A stretch of DNA of 64,000 nucleotides from contig NZ_JATACI010000002.1 in assembly GCF_037892195.1 (NCBI RefSeq), forward strand, positions 3,286,001 to 3,350,000. The letters are read 5' to 3'. Shown here in pieces: positions 27,997 through 38,056 of this stretch; position 1 is the stretch's first letter, and every line of letters begins with the position of its first letter. The stretch is from Yoonia sp. GPGPB17 (GTDB lineage Bacteria > Pseudomonadota > Alphaproteobacteria > Rhodobacterales > Rhodobacteraceae). Both the position numbers and the translations under genes were made by a program. The notes beneath the pieces were generated by a model. It made no database searches, was not told where the DNA came from, and was given only the letters and a program-made list of their open reading frames with translations.

Positions 27997-28199
27997 GTCA
28001 CATCCTCTGGACTCTTCGGGCGCACGCCCTTTCAATTCGCTGCCGCAACGGTTACCTCAAGGAAGACTACGGGGCAATCAAGACACGACGTCAAAACTGG
28101 CTCACGCGACATCAAATCGCGGCAAAGCCTTGACTTGGCGCGCCGCTAATAGACTATGAACGCTGGATTTCTACTTTTTGCCCCGGGAGGGGAGTGACG

Positions 28200-28670
28200 A
28201 TGGACAAGATACCGCTGACCCAAGCTGGCTTTGACAAGCTGGATGCAGAGCTCAAGCATCTGAAATCGGTGGAACGCCCTGCGATTATCCGCGCGATTGC
28301 AGAGGCGCGCGAGCATGGCGATCTGTCCGAGAATGCCGAGTATCATTCCGCCAAGGAAAAGCAGTCCTTCATCGAGGGCCGTGTGAAAGAGCTTGAGGGC
28401 GTGATATCGCTGGCCGATGTCATTGATCCGACCAAGCTTTCCGGCACCATCAAATTTGGTGCGACTGTTGAATTGGTTGATGAAGAGACCGACGAGGAAA
28501 AGACCTATCAGATCGTGGGCGAATACGAGGCTGACATCGAAAACGGGAAGCTGAATATGAAGTCGCCGCTTTCGCGTGCCTTGATCGGCAAAGACGAAGG
28601 TGACAGCGTAGATGTGCGGACGCCAGGCGGTACGCGTAGTTACGAGATATTGTCGATTAGTTACAAATAG
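28200..28670 (+). CDS. greA: Transcription elongation factor GreA
   Basis: A 156-residue factor that rescues backtracked RNA polymerase by stimulating transcript cleavage. The N-terminal coiled coil carries the conserved acidic tip in [17 protein letters not shown]. The C-terminal FKBP-like domain includes [14 protein letters not shown] and [14 protein letters not shown]. The ATG at 28200 follows GGGAGGGG at good spacing; an in-frame GTG six bases upstream is less likely. Confidence 0.96.
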   Translation: MDKIPLTQAGFDKLDAELKHLKSVERPAIIRAIAEAREHGDLSENAEYHSAKEKQSFIEGRVKELEGVISLADVIDPTKLSGTIKFGATVELVDEETDEEKTYQIVGEYEADIENGKLNMKSPLSRALIGKDEGDSVDVRTPGGTRSYEILSISYK

Positions 28671-28684
28671 GACGTGCGCGATCC

Positions 28685-29703
28685 ATGTCGCAGCAACCCA
28701 TTTCAAATAGCGCCCGCGAGGCCGAAGGACTGACCACTGGTGAGGGGACGGCGATCGCCTTTGCGGTGGGTTGGGTTGTGGTGATCGGCATTTTCTTTTG
28801 GGTGTCGATGTCGGGCGCGGGTCCTGACAGTGGATTTGCCGTGGGCCATTGGGTTTTGGTGATGATCGCCGTGTTCGTCCCCGCAGGGCTAATCTGGATC
28901 GCAACATTATTGGCGCGTACAGCCCGCCATCTGCGCGAGGATCTGTATCGTACGCAGGCCGAAGTGCACCGGCTGAGCAGTCAGTTGACGTCGCAACAGA
29001 CGCCCCCACCCGCTCCGCCGGTCGAGACGCAGGCGGCACCACCCGCGGTCGAAACCGCATCTACCGCTGCGGTTCAACCCCAACCACCTGCGGCGCCAGG
29101 GGGGCGACGCCGCAATCCGGATTTTCTTCGCGTCGCGAAGTGTCACGCTTGATTGTGCCACGCGCGGCGCCGCAAGCCCCGGCAGATCAGCCTGCGTTGG
29201 CCCTAGAGACGCCTCAGGTGGATGAAAACCCGCCGGTTGATCGCCCTGACTTTATCACAGCTTTGAATTTCCCCGATGATGAGAATGATGTCGCGGGTTT
29301 TGCGGCTTTGCGTCGCGCCCTGCGTGACCGTGGTGCGCGCAAGCTGGTGCAGGCAAGCCAGGATGTGCTGACGTTGTTGTCGCAAGACGGCATTTACACC
29401 GATGACCTGCGCCCCGCCCCGGCCCCCGCTGATCTGTGGCGCCAGTTTGCCAAGGGCGCGCGGGGTAAGGCGGTGGACCGCCTGGGCGGGATCAGGGATC
29501 AGGCTGCGTTGTCTTTGGTTAGTCGACGCACGCGCGAGGATACGATTTTCCGGGATTCGGTGCATCATTTCCTGCGTTGCTTTGACCAGATGTTGGTCAG
29601 CTTTGAGGAACATGCGACTGACACCGATTTGCTTGAACTGGCTGAAACACGCACGGCGCGCGCCTTTATGCTGTTGGGCCGGTCTACGGGTACGTTTGAC
29701 TAA
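28685..29703 (+). CDS. Conserved membrane protein with Pro/Ala-rich linker (frameshifted in the G6 run at 29099)
   Basis: About 339 residues after correction. The N-terminal part has two membrane helices (AFAVGWVVVIGIFFWVS and VLVMIAVFVPAGLIWIATLL), a short helix and a proline/alanine-rich linker. After the G6 run at 29099-29104 the frame switches; adding one G continues ATPQSGFSSRREVSRL into a soluble domain (DFITALNFPDDENDVAGFAALRRALRDR, then FRDSVHHFLRCFDQML). I know similar proteins only as Rhodobacteraceae hypotheticals. It lies 14 bp after greA and six bases before the AEC carrier. Confidence 0.7.
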
Positions 29704-29708
29704 CGGCC

Positions 29709-30638
29709 ATGTTGGACATCTTCCTTCAGACGCTGCCTTTCTTCATGATCATCGCTTTGGGCTATGGCTCTGGTGTCACAAAGTTTTTCTCGGAAGAGGC
29801 GACAGCCTATCTGACGAAGTTTGTCTTCTATTTCGCGCTGTCGGCGATGCTGTTTCGCTTCTCGGCGAACCTTTCATTGGGCGCGATCCTCGATTGGCAA
29901 TTCGTCATGGCCTATTTGAGTGCGACGACGGTTGTCTACCTTGTCGCAGTGCGCGCGGCCCGCCGCCGGTTCGTGCCAATGACCGAGGCGGCTGTTGAAG
30001 GGCAATGTGCGGTGATCGGGAATGTCGGTTTTCTGGGCATTCCGATGCTTGTGCTATTGCTGGGCGAGGGTGCCGTCGGCCCGGTGATGATGGTGCTGGC
30101 CGTTGATCTGATCGTTTTCGGCAGCCTGATCGTCATTCTGATCACAGGGTCACGCGATGGCCGGATGTCGCCCAAGATTTTGTGGACAGTTGCCGTTGGC
30201 CTGATCAAGAATCCGATGATCGTGTCGATTTCACTAGGATTGATCGTATCCGCCAACGATGTGCCGATCCCCGGGCCAGTGAATGATTTTTTGAGCCTGC
30301 TGGGTGCGGCGGCGACCCCTGGTGCGTTGTTTGCAATTGGTGCCTCGCTGGCCAGCAAATCAGCCGAGCGCATCGCGATTGCCGGTTGGTTGTCGTTTTG
30401 CAAGCTGGTGCTGCATCCGGCTGCCGTTGCTGTTGCCGCACTCTTTGTCTTTGATGTCGATCCTTATGCCGCCGGTGTGATGATTGCGGCGGCGGCACTG
30501 CCTGTGGCGGGCAACGTCTATATCCTTGCACAACACTATGGCGTGGCACCCACGCGGGTCTCTGCCTCGATCCTGTTGTCGACCTTGGCGAGTGTTGTAA
30601 CGGTATCGCTCGTCATTGCGTGGGTGACAACCTTCTGA
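29709..30638 (+). CDS. AEC (auxin efflux carrier) family transporter
   Basis: 309 residues with about ten hydrophobic segments. The N-terminal LQTLPFFMIIALGYGSG, the mid-protein CAVIGNVGFLGIPMLVLLLG and the C-terminal AAALPVAGNVYILAQHYGV match the AEC family, secondary carriers for organic anions such as malate or malonate. The substrate is not evident from sequence. It begins five bases after the preceding gene's stop. Confidence 0.88.
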   Translation: MLDIFLQTLPFFMIIALGYGSGVTKFFSEEATAYLTKFVFYFALSAMLFRFSANLSLGAILDWQFVMAYLSATTVVYLVAVRAARRRFVPMTEAAVEGQCAVIGNVGFLGIPMLVLLLGEGAVGPVMMVLAVDLIVFGSLIVILITGSRDGRMSPKILWTVAVGLIKNPMIVSISLGLIVSANDVPIPGPVNDFLSLLGAAATPGALFAIGASLASKSAERIAIAGWLSFCKLVLHPAAVAVAALFVFDVDPYAAGVMIAAAALPVAGNVYILAQHYGVAPTRVSASILLSTLASVVTVSLVIAWVTTF

Positions 30639-30676
30639 ACCTGCGCTAGCCCTTGGACAAACGAAAGGGAAAGCCC

Positions 30677-31504
30677 ATGGAAACGATCTCGGAAAATCGC
30701 TGTTATGGTGGGACACAGGGCGTCTATTCGCATGCCTCCACCGTCTGTTCCTGTGACATGACCTTTGCGGTGTTTTTACCAGAAGAGGCTGCACATGGCC
30801 CTGTGCCGGTGTTGTGGTTTCTTTCTGGTCTGACCTGCACCCATGAGAATGCGATGACAAAGGCAGGTGCACAGGCATGGGCAGCGGAGCAGGGGATTGC
30901 GCTGGTCTATCCTGATACCTCGCCGCGCGGCGATGATGTGCCGAATGATGAAGCTTATGATCTGGGGCAGGGGGCCGGGTTTTACATTGATGCGACCGAG
31001 GCCCCTTGGGACACCCATTTCAAAATGTGGACGTATGTGACGGATGAATTGCCTGCGTTGCTGGCAGAGAAGTTCCCGCTCGACATGTCGCGCCAGTCGA
31101 TCACCGGCCATTCTATGGGTGGCCACGGCGCGCTGACGATGGCGATGGCTCTGCCGGGGCGCTTCAAATCGGTGTCGGCTTTTGCGCCCATCTGTCATCC
31201 AACCGCCAGCGATTGGGGGCGCAAGCAGTTCAGCGCTTATTGGGGGGATGAGGCAAACTGGGGGCCGCATGATTCGACTTTACTAATGCAGGGTCCGGGG
31301 TTTGATGGCCCGATCCTGATTGATACCGGGACCAACGATCAGTTTGGTGATTTGTTGGGGACCGAACACTTTGCCCAGGCGATGGCGGCAAAGCGACAGC
31401 AAGGTCAGATTCGATTGCAGAAGGGGTATGACCATTCGTATTTCTTCATTGCGACCTTCATGGAGGATCACGTCGCCTTCCATGCAGAGGCGTTATACGC
31501 GTGA
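30677..31504 (+). CDS. fghA: S-formylglutathione hydrolase
   Basis: A 275-residue esterase-D-family hydrolase that releases formate from S-formylglutathione, the second step of glutathione-dependent formaldehyde oxidation. It has the opening [31 protein letters not shown] (oxyanion), the nucleophile elbow [10 protein letters not shown], Asp in DTGTNDQF and His in YDHSYFF. I chose 30677, which follows AAAGGG, over 30653. The first-step enzyme is encoded at 41.9 kb, not adjacent. It overlaps the YaiI gene by four bases. Confidence 0.95.
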   Translation: METISENRCYGGTQGVYSHASTVCSCDMTFAVFLPEEAAHGPVPVLWFLSGLTCTHENAMTKAGAQAWAAEQGIALVYPDTSPRGDDVPNDEAYDLGQGAGFYIDATEAPWDTHFKMWTYVTDELPALLAEKFPLDMSRQSITGHSMGGHGALTMAMALPGRFKSVSAFAPICHPTASDWGRKQFSAYWGDEANWGPHDSTLLMQGPGFDGPILIDTGTNDQFGDLLGTEHFAQAMAAKRQQGQIRLQKGYDHSYFFIATFMEDHVAFHAEALYA

Positions 31505-31947
31505 TCTACGTTGATGCCGATGCCTGCCCGGTGAAGGCTGAGGTGGAACGTGTCGGCACACGACATAAGATGAAGATGTTCGTGGTATCGAACGGCGGCA
31601 TTCGCCCTTCGGCCAATCCCTTTGTCGAAACCGTCGTGGTGCCGGATGGCCCGGATGTGGCCGATATGTGGATCGCGGATCGTGCGACCAAGGGTGATGT
31701 GGTGATCACCGGCGATATTCCCTTGGCGGCGCGCTGTATCGAGAATGGCGCGTTGGTGCTTAAGCACAACGGCGAGGCGCTGACTCAGGCCAATATCGGA
31801 AATGTGCTGGCGACCCGTGATCTGATGGCGGATATGCGCGCGGCCGATCCGTTTCGGCAAGGGGGTGGCAAGCCCTTTGGCAAGGCGGATCGGGCACGGT
31901 TTTTGGACGGGCTGGAACGTGCGCTGCGGGCGGCGGCACGGTTATGA
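31501..31947 (+). CDS. YaiI/YqxD family (DUF188) protein
   Basis: 148 residues. The opening [17 protein letters not shown] with its DADACPVK motif is diagnostic of DUF188/UPF0178, a PIN-like nuclease fold. Conserved acidic positions continue in [23 protein letters not shown] nuclease role is only inferred from the fold. The GTG start overlaps the fghA stop (GTGA), and its stop overlaps the next start (ATGA), so it is translationally coupled on both sides. Confidence 0.92.
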   Translation: MIYVDADACPVKAEVERVGTRHKMKMFVVSNGGIRPSANPFVETVVVPDGPDVADMWIADRATKGDVVITGDIPLAARCIENGALVLKHNGEALTQANIGNVLATRDLMADMRAADPFRQGGGKPFGKADRARFLDGLERALRAAARL

Positions 31948-32897
31948 TGCAGATGTCGCCCGCCAAGCTGGGTGCGCTTTGTGCGGCGATCGCCGTTGTT
32001 TTCTTTTCGATCAATGATGTGGCGATCAAGTTTCTGAGTGGCGGTTATGCGCTGCATCAGGTGGTGCTGATCCGGTCCGTCATCGGGCTGCTGATTATTG
32101 TTCTGTTGATCGCGCCGCTAACGACGGGCTGGGCGATAGCGCGCACCAAGAAGCTGAAGATGCATATGCTGCGCGGGCTCTGCGTCGTGTTTGCCAATAT
32201 GACGTTCTTTCTAGGGTTGGCGGCGATGCCTTTGGCTGATGCGGTGGCGATCTTTTTTATCAGCCCTTTGGTCATAACGCTCTTTTCCGTGCTGTTCCTG
32301 GGCGAGGTTGTCGGCCCCCGGCGCTGGGCTGCGATTACAGTGGGATTCGTCGGGGTCTTGGTCATGATGCGCCCCGGAACCGCCGCATTTCAGGTGGCAT
32401 CGCTCCTGCCATTGGCGGCGGCGTTTTGCTATGCGGGCATTCATATCATTACGCGCCGGATTGGTGGCACCGAGAGTGCTGCAACCATGGCCTTCTATAT
32501 CCAGATCATGTTCATCATCGTGGGGGTGATGTTTGGGCTGATCGTTGGCGATGGTCGTTTTGGTGATCAGTCTGATCCATCGCTGGCCTTCCTGTTTCGC
32601 GCATGGAGCTGGCCTTTGCCTGCCGACTATCCGGTTTTCCTGATCATCGGGATTGGCATCGCGGTTGCGGGGTATCTGATCTCTCAGGCCTACCGTGTGG
32701 CCGAAGCATCCTACGTGGCACCGTTTGAGTATCTGGCGCTGCCGATGTCCGTTGTCTGGGGCATGCTGGTATTTGATGAGTTTCCAGGCGGTTGGGACTA
32801 TTTCGGGATGGCGTTGATCCTTGGGGCGGGGTTGTTTGCGATCTGGCGCGACGCGCAAACAAAACCGGCTGTTTTACAACGGCCTTTTCGGCGGTAG
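31944..32897 (+). CDS. EamA-family (DMT superfamily) transporter
   Basis: 317 residues with ten predicted helices in two EamA repeats. Examples are [21 protein letters not shown], the repeat-end motif [25 protein letters not shown] and the second-half [30 protein letters not shown]. The family exports metabolites or drugs; the substrate is unknown. It overlaps the DUF188 gene by four bases. Confidence 0.9.
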   Translation: MMQMSPAKLGALCAAIAVVFFSINDVAIKFLSGGYALHQVVLIRSVIGLLIIVLLIAPLTTGWAIARTKKLKMHMLRGLCVVFANMTFFLGLAAMPLADAVAIFFISPLVITLFSVLFLGEVVGPRRWAAITVGFVGVLVMMRPGTAAFQVASLLPLAAAFCYAGIHIITRRIGGTESAATMAFYIQIMFIIVGVMFGLIVGDGRFGDQSDPSLAFLFRAWSWPLPADYPVFLIIGIGIAVAGYLISQAYRVAEASYVAPFEYLALPMSVVWGMLVFDEFPGGWDYFGMALILGAGLFAIWRDAQTKPAVLQRPFRR

Positions 32898-32927
32898 GCT
32901 ACGGTTCGAATGAGGATAGGAGAGGCT

Positions 32928-33551
32928 ATGGCTGACGTTCAGGCAGTTGTTTTTGATATCGGGAACGTGCTGATCGAATGGCAACCGGAGCGGTTCTTTG
33001 ATCGTGAGATCGGCAGAGAGCGGCGCATGGCAATGTTTGCGGCGATTGATTTGCATGGGGTCAATGACAAGGTGGATCGTGGTGGCAATTTCCGCGACAC
33101 AATTACGGCCGCGGCAAAGGCGCACCCGGTCTGGCACGATGAGGTCATGATGTGGCATGATCGGTGGATTGAAATGGCGGCCCCTGCGATTGACCACTCC
33201 GTGCGACTGCTGCGGGCGTTGCGCGCGGCAGGGGTGCCGGTCTTTGCACTGACCAATTTTGGTATTCAAACGTTTGAGGTGGCCGAGCCGGTGTATCCGT
33301 TTTTGAGTGAATTTGATCGCCGCTACATCTCGGGACATATGGGTGTAATCAAGCCAGAGGCTGATATCTACCAGATGGTTGAGGATGACTGTGGCGTACC
33401 CCCCGATGGTTTGCTCTTCGCTGATGACCGGCCTGATAACGTCGCCGTTGCTGCGGCGCGGGGGTGGCAGACACATCTGTTTGAAGGGCCGCAGGGGTGG
33501 GCGGACAGGCTGGTGGCGGAAGGATTGCTAAGCAAGGAGGCCGCGGCATGA
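32928..33551 (+). CDS. HAD family hydrolase (YihX-like subfamily)
   Basis: 207 residues. Motif I VVFDIGNVLIEWQPERFF carries D-x-G instead of DxD, as in the HAD subfamily of YihX and haloacid-dehalogenase-like phosphatases. Motif II is in VFALTNFG, motif III in HMGVIKPEADIYQ, and motif IV is LLFADDRPDNV. The start at 32928 follows AGGAGAGG. Likely a small-molecule phosphatase; the substrate is unknown. It overlaps the next gene by four bases. Confidence 0.87.
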   Translation: MADVQAVVFDIGNVLIEWQPERFFDREIGRERRMAMFAAIDLHGVNDKVDRGGNFRDTITAAAKAHPVWHDEVMMWHDRWIEMAAPAIDHSVRLLRALRAAGVPVFALTNFGIQTFEVAEPVYPFLSEFDRRYISGHMGVIKPEADIYQMVEDDCGVPPDGLLFADDRPDNVAVAAARGWQTHLFEGPQGWADRLVAEGLLSKEAAA

Positions 33552-34456
33552 CGGTGATGATCCCTTTTGCGGAAGGCCAGAAGAACCTTGACTGGCTGGC
33601 GTTGACCGATGCCTTGGCGGCGGGACACGAAGGGCCGAAGGCAGATGTGGCGGATGTGCTTATGTACGAGGGCGACAACACGCTGTTGAACCGGTCGGCT
33701 TGGATCGCGGGACTTGGATTGGCGGTGAAATGCGCCACGATTTTTCCGGGCAATAAGGCGGCGGGCAAACCTGCGATCGGCGGGGCGGTAAACCTGTTTT
33801 CCGGCAAGGATGGGGCGTTGGAGGCGATCCTTGATTTCGCCTTGGTGACAAAATGGAAGACCGCTGGTGATAGCCTGCTGGCTGCACGGCGTCTGGCCCG
33901 ACCGGATAGCAAGAACATCCTGATTGTAGGTGCAGGCACCGTCGGCCATTCGCTCCGCGAGGCTTATGGCGCGGCCTTTCCTGAGGCGCAGTTCACCGTT
34001 TGGAATCGTTCACCACAGGGTGCGAAGGATATGCAAGACGCATTCCCCGACATTATGATTGCCGAAGATCTGGAGACCGCTGTTCGTGGTGCCGATGTAA
34101 TTGCATCTGCCACCATGTCTACCGACCCCGTCATCAGGGGCGATTGGCTGCAACCCGGCCAGCATGTTGACCTGATTGGCGCTTACCGCCCGGATATGCG
34201 TGAAGTGGATGATAATGCGCTGAACCGGGCACGGGTATTTGTCGATAGCCGTGAAACGACCATCGGCCATATCGGAGAGCTGAAAATTCCGATTGCCGCA
34301 GGAACCTTTCAACCTGACGACGTTATTGCCGATTATTATCAGTTAGATCAGTTCAAACGCCATAATCCCGACGAGATTACCCTGTTTAAGAACGGCGGCG
34401 GTGCGCATCTGGATTTGATGACGGCGAGGTACATACTGGAAGCCTGGTCAAGTTAA
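33548..34456 (+). CDS. Ornithine cyclodeaminase/mu-crystallin family dehydrogenase
   Basis: 302 residues. It has VLMYEGDNTLLNRSAWIAGLGLAVK, GGAVNLFSGKDGALEAILD and the Rossmann motif NILIVGAGTVGHSLREAY. The C-terminal PDMREVDDNALNRARVFVDSRE is typical of the ornithine cyclodeaminase family, which includes ketimine reductases, alanine dehydrogenases and opine-type enzymes. Which of these it is cannot be read. The ATG overlaps the HAD stop (ATGA). Confidence 0.87.
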   Translation: MTVMIPFAEGQKNLDWLALTDALAAGHEGPKADVADVLMYEGDNTLLNRSAWIAGLGLAVKCATIFPGNKAAGKPAIGGAVNLFSGKDGALEAILDFALVTKWKTAGDSLLAARRLARPDSKNILIVGAGTVGHSLREAYGAAFPEAQFTVWNRSPQGAKDMQDAFPDIMIAEDLETAVRGADVIASATMSTDPVIRGDWLQPGQHVDLIGAYRPDMREVDDNALNRARVFVDSRETTIGHIGELKIPIAAGTFQPDDVIADYYQLDQFKRHNPDEITLFKNGGGAHLDLMTARYILEAWSS

Positions 34457-34496
34457 GTCTATGAGGCGCGCCGAGGTCGTGTGAAAGGCAAATACG

Positions 34497-35431
34497 GTGC
34501 TGGTCTGGTTTTTGGTTCCTTTGTTGGTGTTGGCTGTCGCCGTGATCGCAGCGCGCCCCTTCATGATTGAACGCCGCCGTCCTGTTGTGGGTCCGTCCGA
34601 GCGTCATGGCGCGCGCGGCGAATTTGTTCAGCTTTCGCAAGGTGTGACACATTGCAGGTGGGCAGGTTCGGCCCGGGGTCCGGTCGCGGTCGTTGTGCAT
34701 GGTGTTGCGTCACCAATGATTGCGGTTGATGGCGTGGCCGATGCGCTGGGCCGTTTGGGGTACCGCGTATTGATGTACGACCTCTATGGGCGCGGCTTGT
34801 CCGATGCGCCAAAGGGCAAGCAGGACCGGGCGTTTTTCCTGCGCCAGCTTTCGGACCTTTGCGCTTACCACGGCATCACGGAAGAACTGACAATTGCAGG
34901 CTATTCCATGGGTGGCAGTATCGCCACGGCCTTTGCCACCGAGTATCCCCATAGCGTTAAGCGTGTGGTCCTGATCGCAAGTGCAGGTCTGAAAACCAAT
35001 GAAAGCGCATTTGCACGATTTTGCCGCCGCGTGCCGGGTCTGGGCGATTGGGCGCATGCAATGTTTGCGCATAATCGCATCCTCAAGTCCATTCCAGCGC
35101 GTGGTGAAACCCCTCAAATTGATGCGGTCTTGCAGGCACAACGACTGGAGCTGACGCGCCGGGGCTATCTGCTTAGGCTATCTTGTCCAGCCGCCGTGGG
35201 ATGTTGTCCGACGATCAGGAAGACGACCATCGCCAGCTTTTCCGGCAGGGTATCTCTGTGACAGCAATATGGGGTGGGGTGGACCCGATCATACCGTTGC
35301 GCGCTGTTGGTCTGTTGGGCTTGTGGAACCGCGATGCCCGCCAAGAGGTTGTTGCAGAAGCGGACCATGGTTTGCCCTACACGCATCGCAAAGAGTTGGC
35401 TGACGCGATACGTGCTGCGCTGCGTGGCTGA
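34497..35431 (+). CDS. Alpha/beta hydrolase with N-terminal membrane anchor (frameshifted near 35172)
   Basis: A GTG start leads into one hydrophobic helix (VWFLVPLLVLAVAVIAARPF), then VVHGVASPM, LYGRGLSDAPKG and the serine elbow IAGYSMGGSIAT. The frame breaks at CTGCTTAGGC (35169-35178). The missing C-terminus continues in another frame with VTAIWGGVDPIIPLRAV (catalytic Asp) and VVAEADHGLPYTH (catalytic His). CTGCTAGC at this point would give LLAILSSRRG without a break. The corrected length is about 310 residues. A bitopic hydrolase/lipase-like enzyme; the substrate is unknown. Confidence 0.78.
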
Positions 35432-35476
35432 TATGGCCTGCTTTTCATTGCGTAAACTGCACGTTATCCCATTCAG

Positions 35477-36532
35477 ATGACAGTACAACAGGCATATCAG
35501 CAGGCCGTCGATGCGGGCACACTTCATGCAGATGACGCGCAGCTTGCTGTCCTGCCAGAGCTGGAGCGGGTACGCGCAGCCTTGGCAGAACCTGTGAAAC
35601 GCAGTGGTTTCTTTCGCAAAGCCCCTGATGCCATTCCCGGCCTTTACATGTGGGGTGGTGTAGGGCGCGGTAAATCCATGCTGATGGATCTGCTCTATGA
35701 TCAGGTCGATGCCCCCAAACAGCGCCGCCATTTTCATGCTTTCATGCAGTGGGTCCATACTGAGATGACCGAGGCGCGCAAACGGGGCGTTGATGATGCG
35801 CTTGCCCCCGTTGCGGGGAAACTGGCAGATGAGGTTCGCTTTTTGGCGTTTGATGAAATGCAGATTTCTGACATCACCGATGCAATGTTGGTGGGCCGTT
35901 TGTTTGAGGCATTGTTTGCGCGCGGTGTTGTCGTTGTGAGCACATCGAACCGACCGCCCGATGATCTATATAAGGATGGCCTCAATCGTCAGCTTTTCAC
36001 GCCGTTCATCGCTCTTTTGAAAGAGAAGATGGTGGTGCATGAACTGGCGAGTGAAACGGACTACCGTCAGGATCGGCTGGCCGGTACACCGAGTTACTTT
36101 ACGCCCATTGATGATGACGCTCGCCAAGCGATAGCGGATATCTGGGCGCGCCTGAGCAATGGAAAATCTCAGCCGCTGGTGCTCCATGTGAAAGGCCGCC
36201 AGGTTGAATTGCCGGATTATCATAATGGGGTCGCCAAGGCGAAATTCTTTGATCTTTGCGGGCGGCCCTTGGGGGCGGGTGATTATCTTGCGCTGGCAGA
36301 GGCGGTGCGCGTCCTGATTCTAGAGGACGTGCCCGCACTGTCGCGGCATAACTTCAATGAAGCCAAGCGCTTTGTGACCCTGATTGATGCACTATATGAA
36401 GCCAAGGTACAGTTGATCTGTTCGGCAACGGCCCAGCCCGAGATGCTGTACATAGAAGGCACGGGTTCGTTTGAGTTTGAGCGGACTGCAAGCCGTCTGC
36501 GCGAAATGCAATCGGTGGACTGGGCGGTGTAG
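35477..36532 (+). CDS. zapE: AFG1/ZapE family ATPase
   Basis: A 351-residue P-loop ATPase. It shows the family's order: LYMWGGVGRGKSMLMDLLY (Walker A), RRHFHAFMQWVHTEM, Walker B in VRFLAFDEMQISDITDAM, sensor STSNRPPDDLYKDGLNRQLF, and the C-terminal LEDVPALSRHNFNEAKRFVTLIDALYE. ZapE in gamma-proteobacteria acts on the FtsZ ring; in alpha-proteobacteria its role is less clear. Confidence 0.94.
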   Translation: MTVQQAYQQAVDAGTLHADDAQLAVLPELERVRAALAEPVKRSGFFRKAPDAIPGLYMWGGVGRGKSMLMDLLYDQVDAPKQRRHFHAFMQWVHTEMTEARKRGVDDALAPVAGKLADEVRFLAFDEMQISDITDAMLVGRLFEALFARGVVVVSTSNRPPDDLYKDGLNRQLFTPFIALLKEKMVVHELASETDYRQDRLAGTPSYFTPIDDDARQAIADIWARLSNGKSQPLVLHVKGRQVELPDYHNGVAKAKFFDLCGRPLGAGDYLALAEAVRVLILEDVPALSRHNFNEAKRFVTLIDALYEAKVQLICSATAQPEMLYIEGTGSFEFERTASRLREMQSVDWAV

Positions 36533-36609
36533 CGCCGCCGAACACGGCGCCTTTGATTGCCGTTTCTCCGATCCCTCTTGTGGTCGTTGGGTGCGACCGG
36601 AGCGGCCTC

Positions 36610-36945
36610 CTAGTGCACAGCAAAATCTGACAGTGCATTAATGACAACTATTCCGGCAACAATCAGCGTTAGGCCGACGCCAGCGGCCAGATCAAGTTGT
36701 TGGCCAAAAACAAGGATACCCGCCAAAGCGACCACAATGATCCCAAGCCCAGATGCCAGCGCGTACGTGATTCCGAGAGGCATGTGCTCTAGCGCCAGCG
36801 TCAGAAAGTAAAACGAGCCCCCAAGCCCCGCAATAACCAGTAATGACGGCCAGAACTTGGTGAATTGTGCGCTGGCATTCAATGCCGAATACCCCACGGC
36901 TTCGGCGATGACTGAGGCGATCAGATAAACGTAGTGAGTGGGCAA
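36610..36945 (-). CDS. SMR family multidrug/cation efflux protein
   Basis: 111 residues with four helices, the EmrE architecture. The essential membrane glutamate is present in the first helix (IASVIAEAVGYSALNAS). The third helix GITYALASGLGIIVVALAGILVFGQQLDL matches the dimerising GG motif region. Likely a proton-coupled exporter of lipophilic cations or guanidinium-type compounds. It is divergent from the LytTR gene. Confidence 0.87.
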   Translation of the reverse strand: MPTHYVYLIASVIAEAVGYSALNASAQFTKFWPSLLVIAGLGGSFYFLTLALEHMPLGITYALASGLGIIVVALAGILVFGQQLDLAAGVGLTLIVAGIVVINALSDFAVH

Positions 36946-37046
36946 GATGGTCTCCTTGATATTGGTGGGTTGCCTTGCGTTGCTGGCGTTGTCTTGGCCT
37001 GCTAACCTTCGGGCAGAGCGAACGAAACAGGGCTGGCGTCAACGGC

Positions 37047-37826
37047 ATGAGAAAAGTCGCGAACGACACGGTCCTGGGGGAAACCATTGCAGAAACACTG
37101 ATTTTGGCGCGCAGCGGGCGTTTCTGGTTGGGACTGTTGGGGACGGGTTTCGTTGTCGGACTAACGGGGCCTTTCGGGACATATGACGCTTTGGCGATAC
37201 CCTTGCGAACCGCATATTGGGTGTTTGCTGTCACCACGACATTTTGGCTTGGATATCTGGTTTGTTTCGCCGTCACGACAGTGGCGGAACGGTATGGGAC
37301 CCATGCCATCGTAAGTGTCGGGATCGGTTCCTTCGTTGCCGGTATACCGGTGGCGGTTTGGTTGGCAGGGTTTCACACGGTTGTTTTTGAAACGCCATTT
37401 TGGGCGGATGTAAAAGGACTTCTACCCTATGTGATCGTGATCTGTTTCGCAGTTGCGGTTTTGTTTGAGGCGGCCCAGACAGGTGGCATTGCACCCGTAC
37501 CCGCCGCCGCGCCACGACCGGACCCCGCGTGGCTTGATCAACTGCCCCATCACTTGGGTAGAGAGCTGCTGCTATTGCATGCCCAAGACCACTACATCAG
37601 GGCCGAAACACCGCTTGGCGAGACATTGATCAGAGCAACGCTTCAGGAGGCTACAGATGACCTTGGCGCCTACGGTATCAGGCTCCACCGATCTTGGTGG
37701 GTGGCGCGCGATGCGGTCAAGGCCTTGCGGTATCGCAACGGGACCCCTTGTGTGGTGCTGAAAGATGGCCGTGAGCTTCCCGTTGGTCGTAAGTATCGCA
37801 GATCAGTGAAAGACGCATTGCGATGA
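37047..37826 (+). CDS. Membrane-bound LytTR-domain transcriptional regulator
   Basis: 259 residues. The N-terminal ~150 residues contain four hydrophobic helices (FWLGLLGTGFVVGLTG, TAYWVFAVTTTFWLGYLVCFAV, IVSVGIGSFVAGIPVAVWLAGF and LPYVIVICFAVAVLFEAA). The C-terminal ~100 are a LytTR DNA-binding domain with LLLLHAQDHYIRAETPLGETLIRATLQEA, RLHRSWWVARDAV and LKDGRELPVGRKYRRSV. No receiver domain is present, so signal input should be through the membrane part. An earlier start at 36975 is less likely. The targets are unknown. Confidence 0.85.
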   Translation: MRKVANDTVLGETIAETLILARSGRFWLGLLGTGFVVGLTGPFGTYDALAIPLRTAYWVFAVTTTFWLGYLVCFAVTTVAERYGTHAIVSVGIGSFVAGIPVAVWLAGFHTVVFETPFWADVKGLLPYVIVICFAVAVLFEAAQTGGIAPVPAAAPRPDPAWLDQLPHHLGRELLLLHAQDHYIRAETPLGETLIRATLQEATDDLGAYGIRLHRSWWVARDAVKALRYRNGTPCVVLKDGRELPVGRKYRRSVKDALR

Positions 37827-38056
37827 CTGACCTGTGCGAGAGGCCGCAATATTGCAGGTCGAGAAATTCATGCGCTGGATTGCACGTGCCACGATCACTT
37901 TGAACCCCATCGAACCTGGAGACATAGGCATCCAAAACGACCCTCGTCGATGTCGATGTTGTTCCTGCACAGATACGTCGCATTTTTCTGAATTTCGAGA
38001 GATTTTTCATCGCCGTCTCAACCTTCTGGGAACCTTGCTTTCCTAAAACCACTGCC

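Noticed and set aside
28146..29060. 304-codon minus-strand open frame across greA and the next gene
   Set aside because: It covers the antisense of greA and a membrane protein and has no coherent family features.
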